Positions 23,520-35,420 of a stretch of DNA of 35,554 nucleotides are shown one piece after another. The stretch is from Zygnema cylindricum. Its lineage: Eukaryota; Streptophyta; Zygnematophyceae; Zygnematales; Zygnemataceae. The translations under genes and the position numbers were made by a program. The notes beneath the pieces were generated by a model that was given only the letters and a program-made list of their open reading frames with translations, had not been told where the DNA came from and ran no database searches. The DNA lies in NCBI GenBank assembly GCA_037447655.1, contig JBBHKE010001322.1:77325-112878 (forward strand), written 5' to 3'. The first letter of the stretch is position 1, and the number at the start of each line of letters is the position of its first letter.

Positions 23520-24103
23520 TTGGTTGAGCAAAAGCTAGTGAGTTATACTTACAAAGCAAGAAAGATGTTAGATTACTGTAATGATCTTTCTTGTTTGTAT
23601 ATGGAGATGGAAAGTGCCGGGTTGACAGGTACAATGAAAATGAAAGTTAACACTCTTATCATGAAGTTACCAGATGAATTTGAGAACATAGTGTATCGAG
23701 TACAAGAAATGCTTGATAGTTTATGGAAATGGAACATAGTGGTCAGTATGATACTTGTGCAAGAAAACACGATGAAGATAAGAAGAGGAGGAAAGAGCAT
23801 TCAAGCTCTAGCAGCAAGTGGGGACCGATGGGGGAAGGACCCGTAGAAACCTTACAAAGGGGAAAGAGATCATTTGGGGGGCCGAGGCCCCCAAACAGTC
23901 TTTGTCATTTTTGCAAAAAGCCAGGACACTTCATCGCAAATTGTGTCAAGCAGTTAGAGTTGAGGCTCCAAGAGAACCGTGGAGGGGGTTTTTCATGAGG
24001 GTAGAAAAAGGCACTTGTGGTTACAAAAGTGACAGGAGAAACCGAGGATGAGTCCTCTAAGGGGGATGGGGAGCTTCTTTTTGACGAGAGCCTGGAGGAG
24101 TAG
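23520..24103 (+). pseudogene. Copia remnant 2: frameshifted partial gag with zinc knuckle
   Basis: This gag fragment lacks its N-terminal half. In one frame it reads KARKMLDYCNDLSCLYMEME and then VNTLIMKLPDEFENIVYRV, matching the late part of the copia gag domain. Near 23720-23730 the similarity moves to the frame later used by pol: KKRRKEHSSSSSKWG, then the CCHC knuckle CHFCKKPGHFIANC at about 23907-23948. In that frame stops fall at 23996-23998, 24002-24004 and 24101-24103, between the knuckle and the protease. The gene therefore has at least one frameshift and three stops. The residues between the stops (for example GELLFDESLEE) are an acidic linker typical of copia gag-protease boundaries. 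Confidence 0.82.
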
Positions 24104-25528
24104 GAGATCCCTCGGAGACAAAAGTGTGCTCTTGGAGCAATTCGGGAAACTCCACAGGAAGGATGGATTATCGACTCAGGTGCATCCATGCATATGTGTC
24201 GTGATAAAGAACTCTTCACTAAGCTAAGAAAGATCCCTACTCTAGAAATAGAGTATGGGGATAGGAGAGTTGGTATTACAGATCTAATGGGATCAGTAGA
24301 TCTGAAAGTCTTAGTGGAGGGTAAGACTTCTATACTTATATTTTCAGATGTACTCTACATTCCTCAGCTGAGTAAAAATCTTGTCTCTACGTCTGTGCTA
24401 GATGACAAAGAGTTTGATACCTTCACTAGAAAGGGAGTCTTTACAGCTAAGTATAAGGATGAAGTTTACTTCACGGCAGATAAAGGCAGTCAAGGAATGT
24501 TTAGGCTTAACCTGAGTAATGAAAAGAAGAATGCTTATTATGTTGGTGTTCATAAGTTGATGATTTGGCATAAGCGGTTGGGGCATGTGCAGTTTGATAG
24601 ATTAAGGGAAATGAAAGAGCTTGGGGTAGTAGAAGGCATTCAGTTTGAGGATAATGAAATGATGGATGATTGTAGTGGTTGTGCTCAAGGTAAGGCTCAC
24701 AGACTTCCCTTTCCTAGAGCCGCCACATATAGAGGTGAGAAAGTATTAGACTTGGTCCACACAAATATTTGGGGACCTGCAAAAGTACCTTTGGTTGGAG
24801 GAAAGAGGTTTATGATGACAATAACCGATGACTGGTCTAGAAACTCTAGAGTCTACTTTTTGAAAACAAAGTCTGAAGCACCAACTTACTTCAAAGAATA
24901 TAAAGCATGGAGTGAGAAGTTGCATGAAACCCCCATTAAGAGGATAAAGAGTGATAATGGGGGGGAATATACCTCTAACCAGTTTGAGGAATATCTGAGA
25001 GATGAGGGAGTGCAACACAAGAAAACAGTACAATATAACCCGGAACAAAATGGGGTAGCTGAGAGGTTAAATCGAACACTAGGAGATAGTGCATGCAGTA
25101 TATTGGCAGACAAGAAAATAGGGAAGAGATTTTGGGCAGAAGCAATGAATTGTGCCAACTACATTAAGAATAGAGTCCTTACCTCAACTATAAAGGGAGT
25201 GACACCTTATGAGAGATGGGTTGGAAGGAAACCAGATATCTCACACCTTAAAGTATTCGGTAGCCAAGTTTACAGTCTTGACATAGGTAGGAAGAACTGG
25301 CAACAAGATGCTAAGGGAAAACCTGGATACTTTGTGGGATATGATGAGGATGTTAAGGGATATAGAGTCTATGACTTAGGAAAAAAAGATATAATTTTGG
25401 TCAAACACTTAGTTGTCATGGATGAAAGGAAGTCATTTGACACCTTCAAATATACAAAGAAGATAAGAATCAGATTTGAGTCCGACAGTGAGGAGAACTT
25501 GGTCGTTCCCGTAAGGGACATGAGTTAA
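24104..25528 (+). pseudogene. Copia remnant 2: protease and integrase region of pol
   Basis: The frame is open from just after the stop at 24103 to TAA 25526-25528. The protease motif WIIDSGASMHM starts near 24164, with its catalytic Asp present (codon GAC at 24173). Counting from the ATG at 24188, the pre-integrase zinc region has WHKRLGH (127-133) and CSGC (162-165). In the integrase core the first catalytic Asp is replaced by Asn193 (HTNIWGP, codon AAT at 24764), while Asp256 (KSDNGGEY) and Glu292 (EQNGVAER) are kept with normal spacing. HLKVFGSQVY and GYFVGY mark the C-terminal IN segment. Remnant 1 shows the opposite pattern: protease lost, integrase triad kept. Loss of the first Asp should abolish strand transfer in this family. 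Confidence 0.92.
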
Positions 25529-26689
25529 ACCGTGATTGCAGATTCAGGGGAGATCCGAGATACAGGAGACTCACCAAAAACCTCACATACTCCTATGGAT
25601 TTCGAGGACATAGAAGAAGTGGGACCAGAACCGGCTTCCATGGACAGGGGAGCCGATGAGACAGTGAGAAGAAACCCAAGACTTCCATCCATTCCAACTT
25701 CGGAGTTTGAGGGAAGAAGGAGGAGTATCAAAAAGATATAAGAAAAACAGGTCGCTCATAAGGTAACTAAGCTATCTCAACCAGATAAGACTCAATCTTA
25801 CTCAGAGGCAGTGAACAGTTCAGAGAAAGAAAGGTGGATTGGAGCTATAAATGATGAGATGGCTTCTATCATGGAAGCAAATACTTAGGAATTAGGGGAT
25901 TGTCCTCTAGACACAAAACCTATTGGGTGTAAATGGGTATTTAAACTAAAACTGAACCCAGATAATACCATTGAGAGATATAAGGCTCGATTGGTAGCGA
26001 AGGGGTTCACCCAAAAAGAGGGGATTGACTATGAGGAGACCTTTGCTCCAGTTTTTCGGTTCCCCTCAGTAAGGATTCTCCTCAGTCAGGCAGCAGCGGA
26101 AAACATGGAAATCCACCAGATGGACATTAAGACAACTTTTCTTAATGGTGAGTTAGAGGAAGAAATTTTCATGAGGCAACCCGAGGGGTTCGTGGAAGAA
26201 GGAGAAGAGAGCAAAGTCTGCAGGCTCATAAAATCCTTATATGGATTGAAGCAGGCTCCCCGACAGTGGAATAAGAAACTAGATGAGTTTCTCACCAGTC
26301 TGGGATATATCCGTATCAGCTCTAACCATTCTATCTATATGTTTGAAGATGAGAATGGTGTCATTTTTATTGCAATTTATGTGGATGATCTGCTTGTGTT
26401 AAGTAATTCTTTGGAGAAGATCAATAGGCTTAAGAAAGATCTTAGGGGCAGATTTAATATGAAAGATTTAGGGGAGGCAAAATATATTTTGGGGATCCAA
26501 ATGGAGAGAGATAGGGGGAAGAAGATTATCAAACTTACTCTAAAAATAAGCAATAGGAATATGCTTGAGAAATTCCAGATGGAAAATGCTAACAGTTGTA
26601 CCACTCCCATGGACTTGAAAAAAGTAAGTGATGGGAGTGTAGAAGGAGTGATGATCTTAGACGATCAGATGAGTCTAGAGGAGATGTAA
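25529..26689 (+). pseudogene. Copia remnant 2: linker and reverse transcriptase, RNase H missing
   Basis: This continues the pol frame. An acidic, proline-containing linker (about 25532-25741) ends in TAA at 25739-25741. The RT N-terminal segment follows (WIGAINDEMASIMEANT), cut by TAG at 25886-25888, then IGCKWVFKLKLNPDN, ARLVAKGFTQKEGIDYEETF, QMDIKTTFLNGELEEE, SLYGLKQAPRQWNKKLDEFL and the catalytic box YVDDLLVL. Counting from 25991, the active-site residues are Asp45, Asp132 and Asp133, all present. The RT fold ends around NSCTTPMD. Similarity then stops near 26630, and the frame closes at TAA 26687-26689. A complete copia pol would continue with an RNase H domain, so a deletion has fused the end of RT to the 3' untranslated part of the element. 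Confidence 0.9.
26673..26684 (+). other. Possible polypurine tract next to the 3' LTR
   Basis: The sequence GTCTAGAGGAGA immediately precedes the inferred LTR start TGTAA. A purine-rich run abutting the 3' LTR is the plus-strand primer site in LTR retrotransposons. This one is short and interrupted, so the call depends on the LTR assignment. Confidence 0.45.
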
Positions 26690-27200
26690 AAGAGGTAACA
26701 ACACCCACAATACGTCACAATGCACAGCGGAAAATACCAAGGATCTCCCCGTAGCAACAGCAAGAGCACACAGAACTCACAGACAAAGTTGGGCTTTGTT
26801 ACTTGAAAGAGAGTACAAGGTTGCGCTAGCTGCGTAAGTCTATTTCAGGTCTACTTCCGGTGTCCTATTCACTATGTCTACCTGACTATTTAAACTAGCT
26901 AACTGCTGGTCAACTTAGTACTATACGCTGTACACGTGGACCTTCGCGGCCAATCCAAGATCTATCCAAACTTCCTTCTAGAACTATACAGTTCAATCTA
27001 CACAATTGCGGCGTTGCTATGCTGCGCTGCTACGCCGCTGCGCCACTAGTTGCTACGCCGCTAAGTTGCTATGCTGCTATGCTGCGCTGGTCTAGAATCG
27101 CAGATGCGCTGCTCTGGCATCGCAACTGCGCTGCTCTGAAATCGCAACTATAGCAGCCTAGCCCTAACTACTAAGTACCCAATTCTGTTACCCTGTTACA
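26685..27200 (+). repeat. Probable 3' LTR of copia remnant 2 (516 bp)
   Basis: It starts TG and ends CA as LTRs do. The ends are imperfect inverted repeats: TGTAAAAGAGGTAACA at 26685-26700 against TGTTACCCTGTTACA at 27186-27200. It follows a purine-rich tract and ends directly at 40-bp satellite. A TATA-like TATTTAAA lies at 26887-26894. The second half is GC-rich and internally repetitive: GCTGC/GCCGC runs at about 27007-27090, then a 22-bp repeat starting at 27097, 27119 and 27141 (ATCGCA...TGCGCTGCTCTG). The flanks (GAGGA before, AATGG after) do not match, which argues against an independent 516-bp inverted-repeat transposon. No second LTR is available for comparison, so the boundaries rest on terminal structure alone. 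Confidence 0.6.
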
Positions 27201-27207
27201 AATGGTT

Positions 27208-28517
27208 ACCTAACTTACACAAACTGTAAGTGATAACAATACTATTTACTAAATTACACAAACAATTAGCGATAACATGAATTGTTATCTAAATTACCCA
27301 AAATGTTTGTGGTAACAAGAATTGTTAACTAACTTACACAAACTGTTAGCGCTAACAATAATGGTTACCTAAATTACACAAACAGTTAGCGATAATAATA
27401 ATTGTTACCTAACTCACACAAATTGTTAGCGCTAAGAGGAATTGTTACCTAAATTACACAAACAGTTAGCGATAACAAGAATTCTTATCAAAATTACACA
27501 AAATGTTTGCGCTAATACGAATTGTTACCTAACTTACACAAACTGTTAGCGATAACAAGAATGGTTACCTAAATTACACAAAAATTTAGCGATAACAATA
27601 ATTGTTACCTAAATTACACAAACAGTTAACAATAAGAACAATTGTTATCTCACTTACACAAACTGTTAGTGATAACAAGAATGGTTACCTAACTTACACA
27701 AACTGTAAGTGATAACAATACTATTTACTAAATTACACAAACAGTTAGCGATAACATGAATTGTTATCTAAATTACACAAAATGTTTGAGTTAACAGGAA
27801 TTGTTACCTAACTTACACAAACTATTTGCGTTAACAAGAATTGTTACCTTTATTACACATACTATTAGCGATAACAAGAATTGTTACCTAAATTACACAA
27901 ACAGTTAGCGATAACATGAATTGTCACCTAAATTACACAAGCAGTTAGCGATAACAAAAATTGTTATCTTAATTACACAAAATGTTTGCGCTAACAAGAA
28001 TTGTCACTTAAATTACACAAACTGTTAGCGATAATAAGAATTGTTACCTTAATAACACATACTGTTAGTGATAACAGGAATTTTTACCTAAATTACACAA
28101 ACAGTTAGGGATAACAAGAATTGTTACCTATATTACACAAAATTTTAAGAGATAACAAGAATTTTGACCTAAATTACACAAATTGTTAGCGATAAACAAG
28201 AATTTTTACCTAAGTTATAGAAACAGTTAGCGATAACAAGAATTGTTACCTATATTACACAAAATTTTAGGGATAACAAGAATTTTGACCTAAATTACAC
28301 AAATTGTTAGCGATAAACAAGAATTTTTACCTAAGTTATAGAAACAGTTAACAATAAGAAGAATTGTTATCTAAATTACACAAATTGTTAGTGATAAGAA
28401 GGATTGTTCCCTAAATTACACAAACAGTTAGCGATGACAAGAATTGTAACCTAAATTACACAAACAGTTAGCGATAAAAAGAATTGTTATCTTAATTACA
28501 CAAAATGTTTGCGCTAA
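27208..28517 (+). repeat. Right-hand copy of the segment flanking the retroelement block
   Basis: It has the same ordered variants as 19830-21297, including the 479-bp repeat (markers at 27229 and 27708) and the 121-bp ACACAAAATTTTA repeat near 28140 and 28260. About four units present in the left copy are missing near 27781, where TGTTTGAGTTAACAGG follows directly. The match continues up to the base where the left copy meets the gap. Confidence 0.8.
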
Positions 28518-31500
28518 CAGGAATTGTAACCTAACTTACGCAAACTGTTAGCAATAACAAGAATTATTATCTCACTTACACAAATTGTTAACGATAACAA
28601 GAATGGTTACCTAACTTACACAAACTGTAAGTGATAACAATAATATTACCTAAATTACACAAACACTTAGCGCTAACATGAATTGTTATCTAAATTACAC
28701 AAAATGTTTACGCTAACACTAATTATTAACTAACTTACACAAACTGTTAACGTTAACATGAATTGTGACCTTACTTAAATAAACTATTTGCACTAACAGG
28801 AATTGTTACCTAACTTACACAAACTATTAGCAATAATAAGAATTGTTTCCTAAAGTACACAAACAGTTAGCGATAACAGGATTTGTTTCATGAATTACAC
28901 AAACAATTAGCGATAAAAGGAATTGTTACCTAAAGTACTCAAACTTTTTGCGCTAACAATAATGGTTACCTAACTTACACAAATAGTTAGTGATAACAGG
29001 AATTGTTATCTAAATTACACAAATTGTATGCTCTAACAGGAATTGTTATCTAAATTACACAAACTGATTGTTTACGCTAACAAGGATTATTACCTAACTT
29101 ACGCAAACTGTTAGCGCTAACAATAATGGTTACCTAACTTACAGAAAATGTTAGCGATAATAGGAATTGTTATCTAAATTACACAAACTGATTGTGCTTA
29201 AGGGAACTGTTATCTAAATTACACAAACTGTTAGCGATAACAAGAATTGTTATCTAACTTTCACAAACTATTAGTGATAACAATAATTGTTACCTATATT
29301 ACACAAACTGTTAGCGATAACAAGAATTGTTACCTAAATTACACAAACAGTTAGCGATAACAGGAATTGTTACCTAACTTACACAAACACTTGGCGCTAA
29401 AAGAAATTGTTATCTAACTTATACAAACAGTTAGCGATAACAATAATGGTTATCTAACTTACACAAACTGTTTGCGCTAACAAAAATTGTTACCTAACTT
29501 ACTTAAACTATTAGCGCTAACAATAATGGTTAACTAAATTACACAAATAGTTAGCGATAACAATAATTGTTACCTAACTTACACAAATTGTTAGTGCTAA
29601 GAGGAATTGTTATCTAACTTACACAAATTGTTTTCGATAATTAGAATTGTTACCTAACTCACGCAAACTGTTAGCAGTAACAAAAATTGTTACCAAAATT
29701 AGAGAAATAATTAGCATTAACAAAAATTGTTACCTAAATTACACAAACAGTTAGCAATAACAAGAATTGTTACCGAAATTACACAAATTGTTGGCGATAA
29801 CAAGAATTGTTACCTAACTTAGACAATCTGTTAGCGTTAACAAGAATTGTTACCTTAATTACACACACTATTAGCGATAACAAGAATTGTCACCTTAATT
29901 ACACAAAATGTTTGTGCGAACATCAATTGTTACCTAACTTACACAAACTGTTAGCAATTAGAAGAATTCTGACCTAAATTACACAAATTGTGAACGATAA
30001 CAGGAACTGTTATCTAAATTACACAAACTGTTTGCGCTATCTAAATTACACAAACTGTTAGCGATAACAAGAATTGTGACCTAACTTACACAAACTGTTA
30101 GCTATAACAATCATTTTTACCTAAATTACAACAACAATTAGCGATAACAGGAATTGTTATCTAAATTACATAAACTCTTTGCGCTAACAAAAATTGTTAC
30201 TTAACTTACGCAAAATCTTAGCGATAATAGGGATTGTTATCTAACTTACACAAACTCTTTGCGCTAACAGAATTTGTTACCTAATTTACGCAAACTCTTA
30301 GCGATAACAGGAATTGTTATCTAACTTACACAAACTATTTGTGCTTACAGAAATTGTAACCTAACTTACACAAACTGTTTGGGCTAACAGAAATTGTTAT
30401 CTATATTACACAAACAGTTAGCAATAACATGAATTGTTATCTAACTTACACAAACTGTTAGCGCTAACAAAAATGGTTACCTAACTTCCACAAATTGTTG
30501 GTGATAACAAAACTTGTTACCTAAATTACACAAACAGCTAGCAATAACAGGAATTGTTATCTAACTTACACAAACTGTTAGCAATAACAAGAATTGTTAC
30601 CTATATTACACAAACTTTTAGCGATAACAGCAATTGTTACCAAAATTATAGAAAAAGTTAGCGATAACAAAAATTGTTACCTAAATTATATAAATAGTTA
30701 ACAAAAACAAGAAATGTTATCTAAATTACACTAATTGTTAGCGATAACAATAATGGTTACCTGACTTACACAAATTGTTAATGATAAAAAGGATTGTTAC
30801 CTAAATTACACAAACTGTTAGTGATAACAGAATTGTTACCTAAATTACACAAACAGTTAGCGATAAAAAAAATTGTTACCTAAATTACACAAACTCTTAG
30901 TGATAACAAGAATTGTTATCTACATTACACAAACTGTTATCGATAACATAAATTGTAACCTAACTTACACAAACTGTTAGCGCGAACAGAAATTGTTATC
31001 TAACTTACACAAACGGTTAGTGATAACAAAAAGTTACCTAACTTACAAAAACTGTTTGCGCTCACAGAAATTGTTACCTAATTTACTTAAACTGTTAGCG
31101 CTAACAATAATGGTTAACTAAATTACACAAATAGTTAGCGATAATTAGAATTGTTACCTAACTCACGCAAACTGTTAGCAGTAACAAGAATTGTTACCAA
31201 AATTACACACATAGTTAGCGATAACAAGATTTGTTACCTTACTTACACAAATTGTTTGCGCTAACAGGAATTGTTACCAAACTTACACAAACGATTAACG
31301 ATAACAATATTTGTTACCTAAATTACAAAAGTAGTTAGCGATAACACGAATTGTTTTGTAAATTATCAAACTGTTTGCTCTAACTGGAATTGTTAACTAA
31401 CTTACACAAACAGTTAGCGATAACAAAAATTGTCACCTTAATTACACAAACAGTTAGCGATAATAGGAATATTTATCTAAATTACACAAAATGTTTGTGC

Positions 31501-34230
31501 GAAAATGAATTGTTACCTAACTTACACAATCTGTTAGCAATAACAAGAATTGTGACATAAATTACACAAACTATGAAACATAACACGAACTGTTATCTAA
31601 ATTACACTAACTGTTTGCGCTAATAGGAATTGTTACCTAAATTACACAAACACTTAGCGATAACAAGAATTGTTACCTAAATTACAAAAATTGTTAGGGA
31701 TAATAATCATTTTACCTAAATTACACCAACAGTTAGCGATAACAAGAATTGTTACCTAACTTACACAAACTGTTAAGGATAATAATCATTTTACCTAAAT
31801 TACACCAACAGTTAGCGATAGCAGGAGTTGTTATCTAAATTACATAAACTCTTTGCACTTATAGAAATTGTTACTTAACTTACGCAAAATCTTAGCGATT
31901 ATAGGGATTGTTATCTAACTTACACAAACTTTTTGCGCTAACAGAAATTGTTACCTAACTTACACAAACTCTTAACGATAACAAGAATTGTTATCTAACT
32001 TACACAAATTATTTGCGCTTATAGAAATTGTTACCTAACTTACGCAAACTGTTAGGGCTAACAAGAATGGTTACCTAACTTACACAAACTCTTAGTGATA
32101 ACAAGATTAGTTACCTAACTTACAAAAACTGTTAGCGCTAACACAAATTCTAACCTAACTTACACAAATTGTTTGTGCTAACAGGAATTGTTATTTAACA
32201 TACACAAACTGTTAACGATAAAAAGAATTGTAACCTAAATTACCCAAACAATTAGCGATAACAAGAATTGTTACCTAAATTACACAAACACTTAGCGATA
32301 ACACGAATTGTTTTCTAAATTACACAAAATGTTTGCGCTAATAGAAATTGTTACCTAACTTACCCAAAATGTTAGGGCTAACAAGAATGGTAACCTAACT
32401 TACACAAACAGTTAGCGATAACAAGAATTGTTATATAAATTACACAAAATGTTTGCGCTTACACAAATTGTAACCTAACTTACACAAACTGTTTGTGCTA
32501 ACAAAAATTGTTACCTATATTACACAAACAGTTAGCAATAACAGGAATTGTTATCTAACTTACACAAACTGTTAGCGCTAACAAAAATGGTTACCTAACT
32601 TCCACAAATTGTTGGCGATAACAGAACTTGTTACCTAAATTACACAAACAATTTGCAATAACAGGAATTGTTATCTAACTTACACAAACTGTAAGCGCTA
32701 ACAAAAATGGTTACCTAACTTCCACAAATTGTTGGCGATAACAGAAATTGTTAACTTACTTTCACAAACTAATAGCGCTAATACGAATTGTTACCAAACT
32801 TACACAAACTATTTGCGCTAACAGAAATTGTTGCCTTACTTACACAAATAGTTAGGAATAACAAGAATTGTAACCTAAATTACACAAATAGTTATCGACA
32901 ACAGGAACTGTTATCTAAATTACACAAACTGTTTGCGCTTATATGAATTGTTACTTAATTTACGCAAACTGTTAGCGATAACAAGAATTGTTATTTAACT
33001 TACACAAATTGATAGCGCTAACAAGAATGGTTACCTAACTTACACAAAATGTTAGCGATAATAAGAATTGTTACCTAAATTACAGAAACAGTTAGCGATA
33101 ACAAAAATTGTTACCTAAATTACACAAATTGTTATCGATCACAAAAATTGTAACCTAAATTACACAAACGATAAGCGATAAAAAATATTGTTATCTGAGT
33201 TACACAAAATGTTTGCGATAACAATTTTTTTTTTCTAAATTACACAAACTGTTAGGGATAAACAAGAATTGTTATCTAAATTACAGAAACAGTTAGCGAT
33301 AATAAGAGTTGTTACCTAAATTACACAAATAGTTAACGATAACAAGATTTGTTATCTAAATTACACAAACTGTTAGCGATAACAGAAATGGTTACCTGAC
33401 TTACACAAACTGGTAGCGATAACAAGGATTGTTACCTTAATTACACAAACTGTTAGCGCTTACAAGAATGGTTACCTAACTTACTCAAACTGTTTCCGCT
33501 AACAAGAATTGTAACCTAATATACACAAAGTGCTAGCTCTTAAATGAATTGTTACCTAAATTACACAACTTTTAGCGATAACAAGAATTGTTACCTAAAT
33601 TACACAAACTATTAGCGATATCAAGAAATGTGACCTAAATTACACAAATTGTTAGCCATAACAAGAATTGTTACCTAAATTACACAAATTTTTAGCTATA
33701 ACACGAATTGTTACCTATCTTACATAAAGTGTTAGTGATAATAGGATTTGTTACCTAACTTATTCAAACTGTTAGCAATAACAATAATTTTTACATAAAT
33801 TACACTAAGAGTTAGGGATAACAAGAATTGTTATGGTAATTACACAAACTGTTTGCGCTAACAAGAATTGTTAACTAATTTACACAAACTATTGAGGCTA
33901 ACAAGAATGGTTACCTAACTGACACAAACTGTTAGGGCTAACATAAATTGTTACTTAACTTACACAAAATGTTAGCGATAAATAACCTCAATTACACAAA
34001 TAGTTAGAGATAACAAGAATTTTATCTAAATTACACAAAATGTTTGCGCTAACAAGAACTGTTACCTAAATTACACAAACTGTTAGCGATAATAGGAATT
34101 GTTATATAAATTACACAAACTATTTGCGCTAACAAGAATTGTCACCTAACTTACACAAAGAGTTAGCGATAACAGGAATTGTTATCTTACTTACATAACT
34201 AGTTAGCGATAACAAGAATTGTTACCTAAC

Positions 34231-35420
34231 TTACACAAAATATTAAAGAAAATAAGAATTGTTACCTAAATTACACAAACAGTTAGCGATAACAAGAATT
34301 GTTACCTATATTACACAAACTGTTAGCGATAACAAAAATTGTTACCTTAATTACACAAATTGTTAGCGATAACAGGAATTGTTACCTAAATTACACAAAC
34401 CGTTAGCGATAACAAGAATTGTTATCTTAATTACACAAAATGTTTGCGCTAACAGGAATTGTTACCTAACTTACACAAACTGTTAGCGATAACAAGAATT
34501 GTTACCTTAATTATACATACTGTTAACAATAACAGGAATTCTTACCTAAATTACACAAATAGTTAGCGATAACAAAAATTGTTACCTATATTACACAAAA
34601 TTTTAGGGATAACAAAATTTTTGACCTAAATTACAAAAATTGTTAGCGATAAACAAGAATTTGTACCTAAATTATAGAAACAGTTAGCGATAACGAGAAT
34701 TGTTACCTAAATTACACAAATAGTTAACAATAAGAAGAATTGTTATCTAAATTACACAAATTGTTAGCGATAACAAGAATGGTTACGTGACTTACACAAA
34801 CTGTTAGCGATAAGAAAGATTGTTCCCTAAATTACTGAAACAGTTAGCGATCACAAGAATTGTTATCTTAATTACACAAAATGTTTGCGCTAACAGGAAT
34901 TAAAACCTAACTTACGCAAACTGTTAGCGATAACAAGAATTGTTATCTCACTTACACAAACAGTTAGCGATTACAATAATTGTTACCTAAATTACACAAA
35001 ATGTTTGCGCTAACAGGAATTAAAACCTAACTTACACAAACGATTAACGATAACAAGAATTGTTACCTTAATTACAGAAACAGTTAGCGATAACAAGAAT
35101 TGTTTTGTAAATTATCAAATTGTTTGCTCTAACAAGAGTTGTCACCTTAATTACACAAACACTTAGCAATAATAGGAATTTTTATCTAAATTACACAAAA
35201 TGTTTGTGCGAAGAGAAACTGTTATCTAAATTACACAAACTGTTTGTGCTAATAGGAATTGTTACCTAACTTACGCAAACAGTTAGCGATAAAAGGAATT
35301 GTTATCTAACTTACACAATCTGTAAGCGATAAAAAGAAATTTTACCAAAATTACACCAACTTTTAGCGATAACAAGAATTGTTACCTAAATTACACAAAA
35401 ACTTAGCGATAACAAGAATT
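34231..35420 (+). repeat. Near-identical distant copy of 12901-14090
   Basis: The offset is a constant 21330 bp over about 1.19 kb. By eye there are fewer than ten point differences outside one replaced 40-bp block (34991-35030). The replacement block is identical to 34871-34910 in the same copy, 120 bp upstream, indicating local conversion. After 35420 the two copies diverge. The sequence at about 35464-35554 instead resembles the part of copy 1 around 13654-13744. Confidence 0.88.

Larger units (their letters stand above)
21308..27200 (+). mobile_element. Composite block of two decayed Ty1/copia retrotransposons
   Basis: Two copia remnants lie head to tail on the plus strand. Remnant 1 (21309-23441) has gag, zinc knuckle, protease and integrase. 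Remnant 2 (about 23520-27200) has partial gag, zinc knuckle, protease, integrase, reverse transcriptase and a probable 3' LTR. Protease and integrase precede reverse transcriptase, which is the Ty1/copia order and not the Ty3/gypsy order. The two remnants differ clearly in protein sequence and base composition, so they come from different families. The block is embedded in the 40-bp satellite, with a gap on the left and a direct junction on the right. It has no intact open polyprotein and cannot transpose by itself. Confidence 0.9.

Noticed and set aside
26685-27200. Independent 516-bp terminal-inverted-repeat transposon (MITE)
   Set aside because: Flanking bases (GAGGA and AATGG) show no target-site duplication, and it directly follows a purine-rich tract at the end of a copia pol, which fits a 3' LTR better.
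21308-27200. A functional copia retrotransposon
   Set aside because: There are at least five in-frame stops, a gag frameshift, two catalytic aspartate losses, no RNase H, no visible 5' LTR and a chimeric structure.
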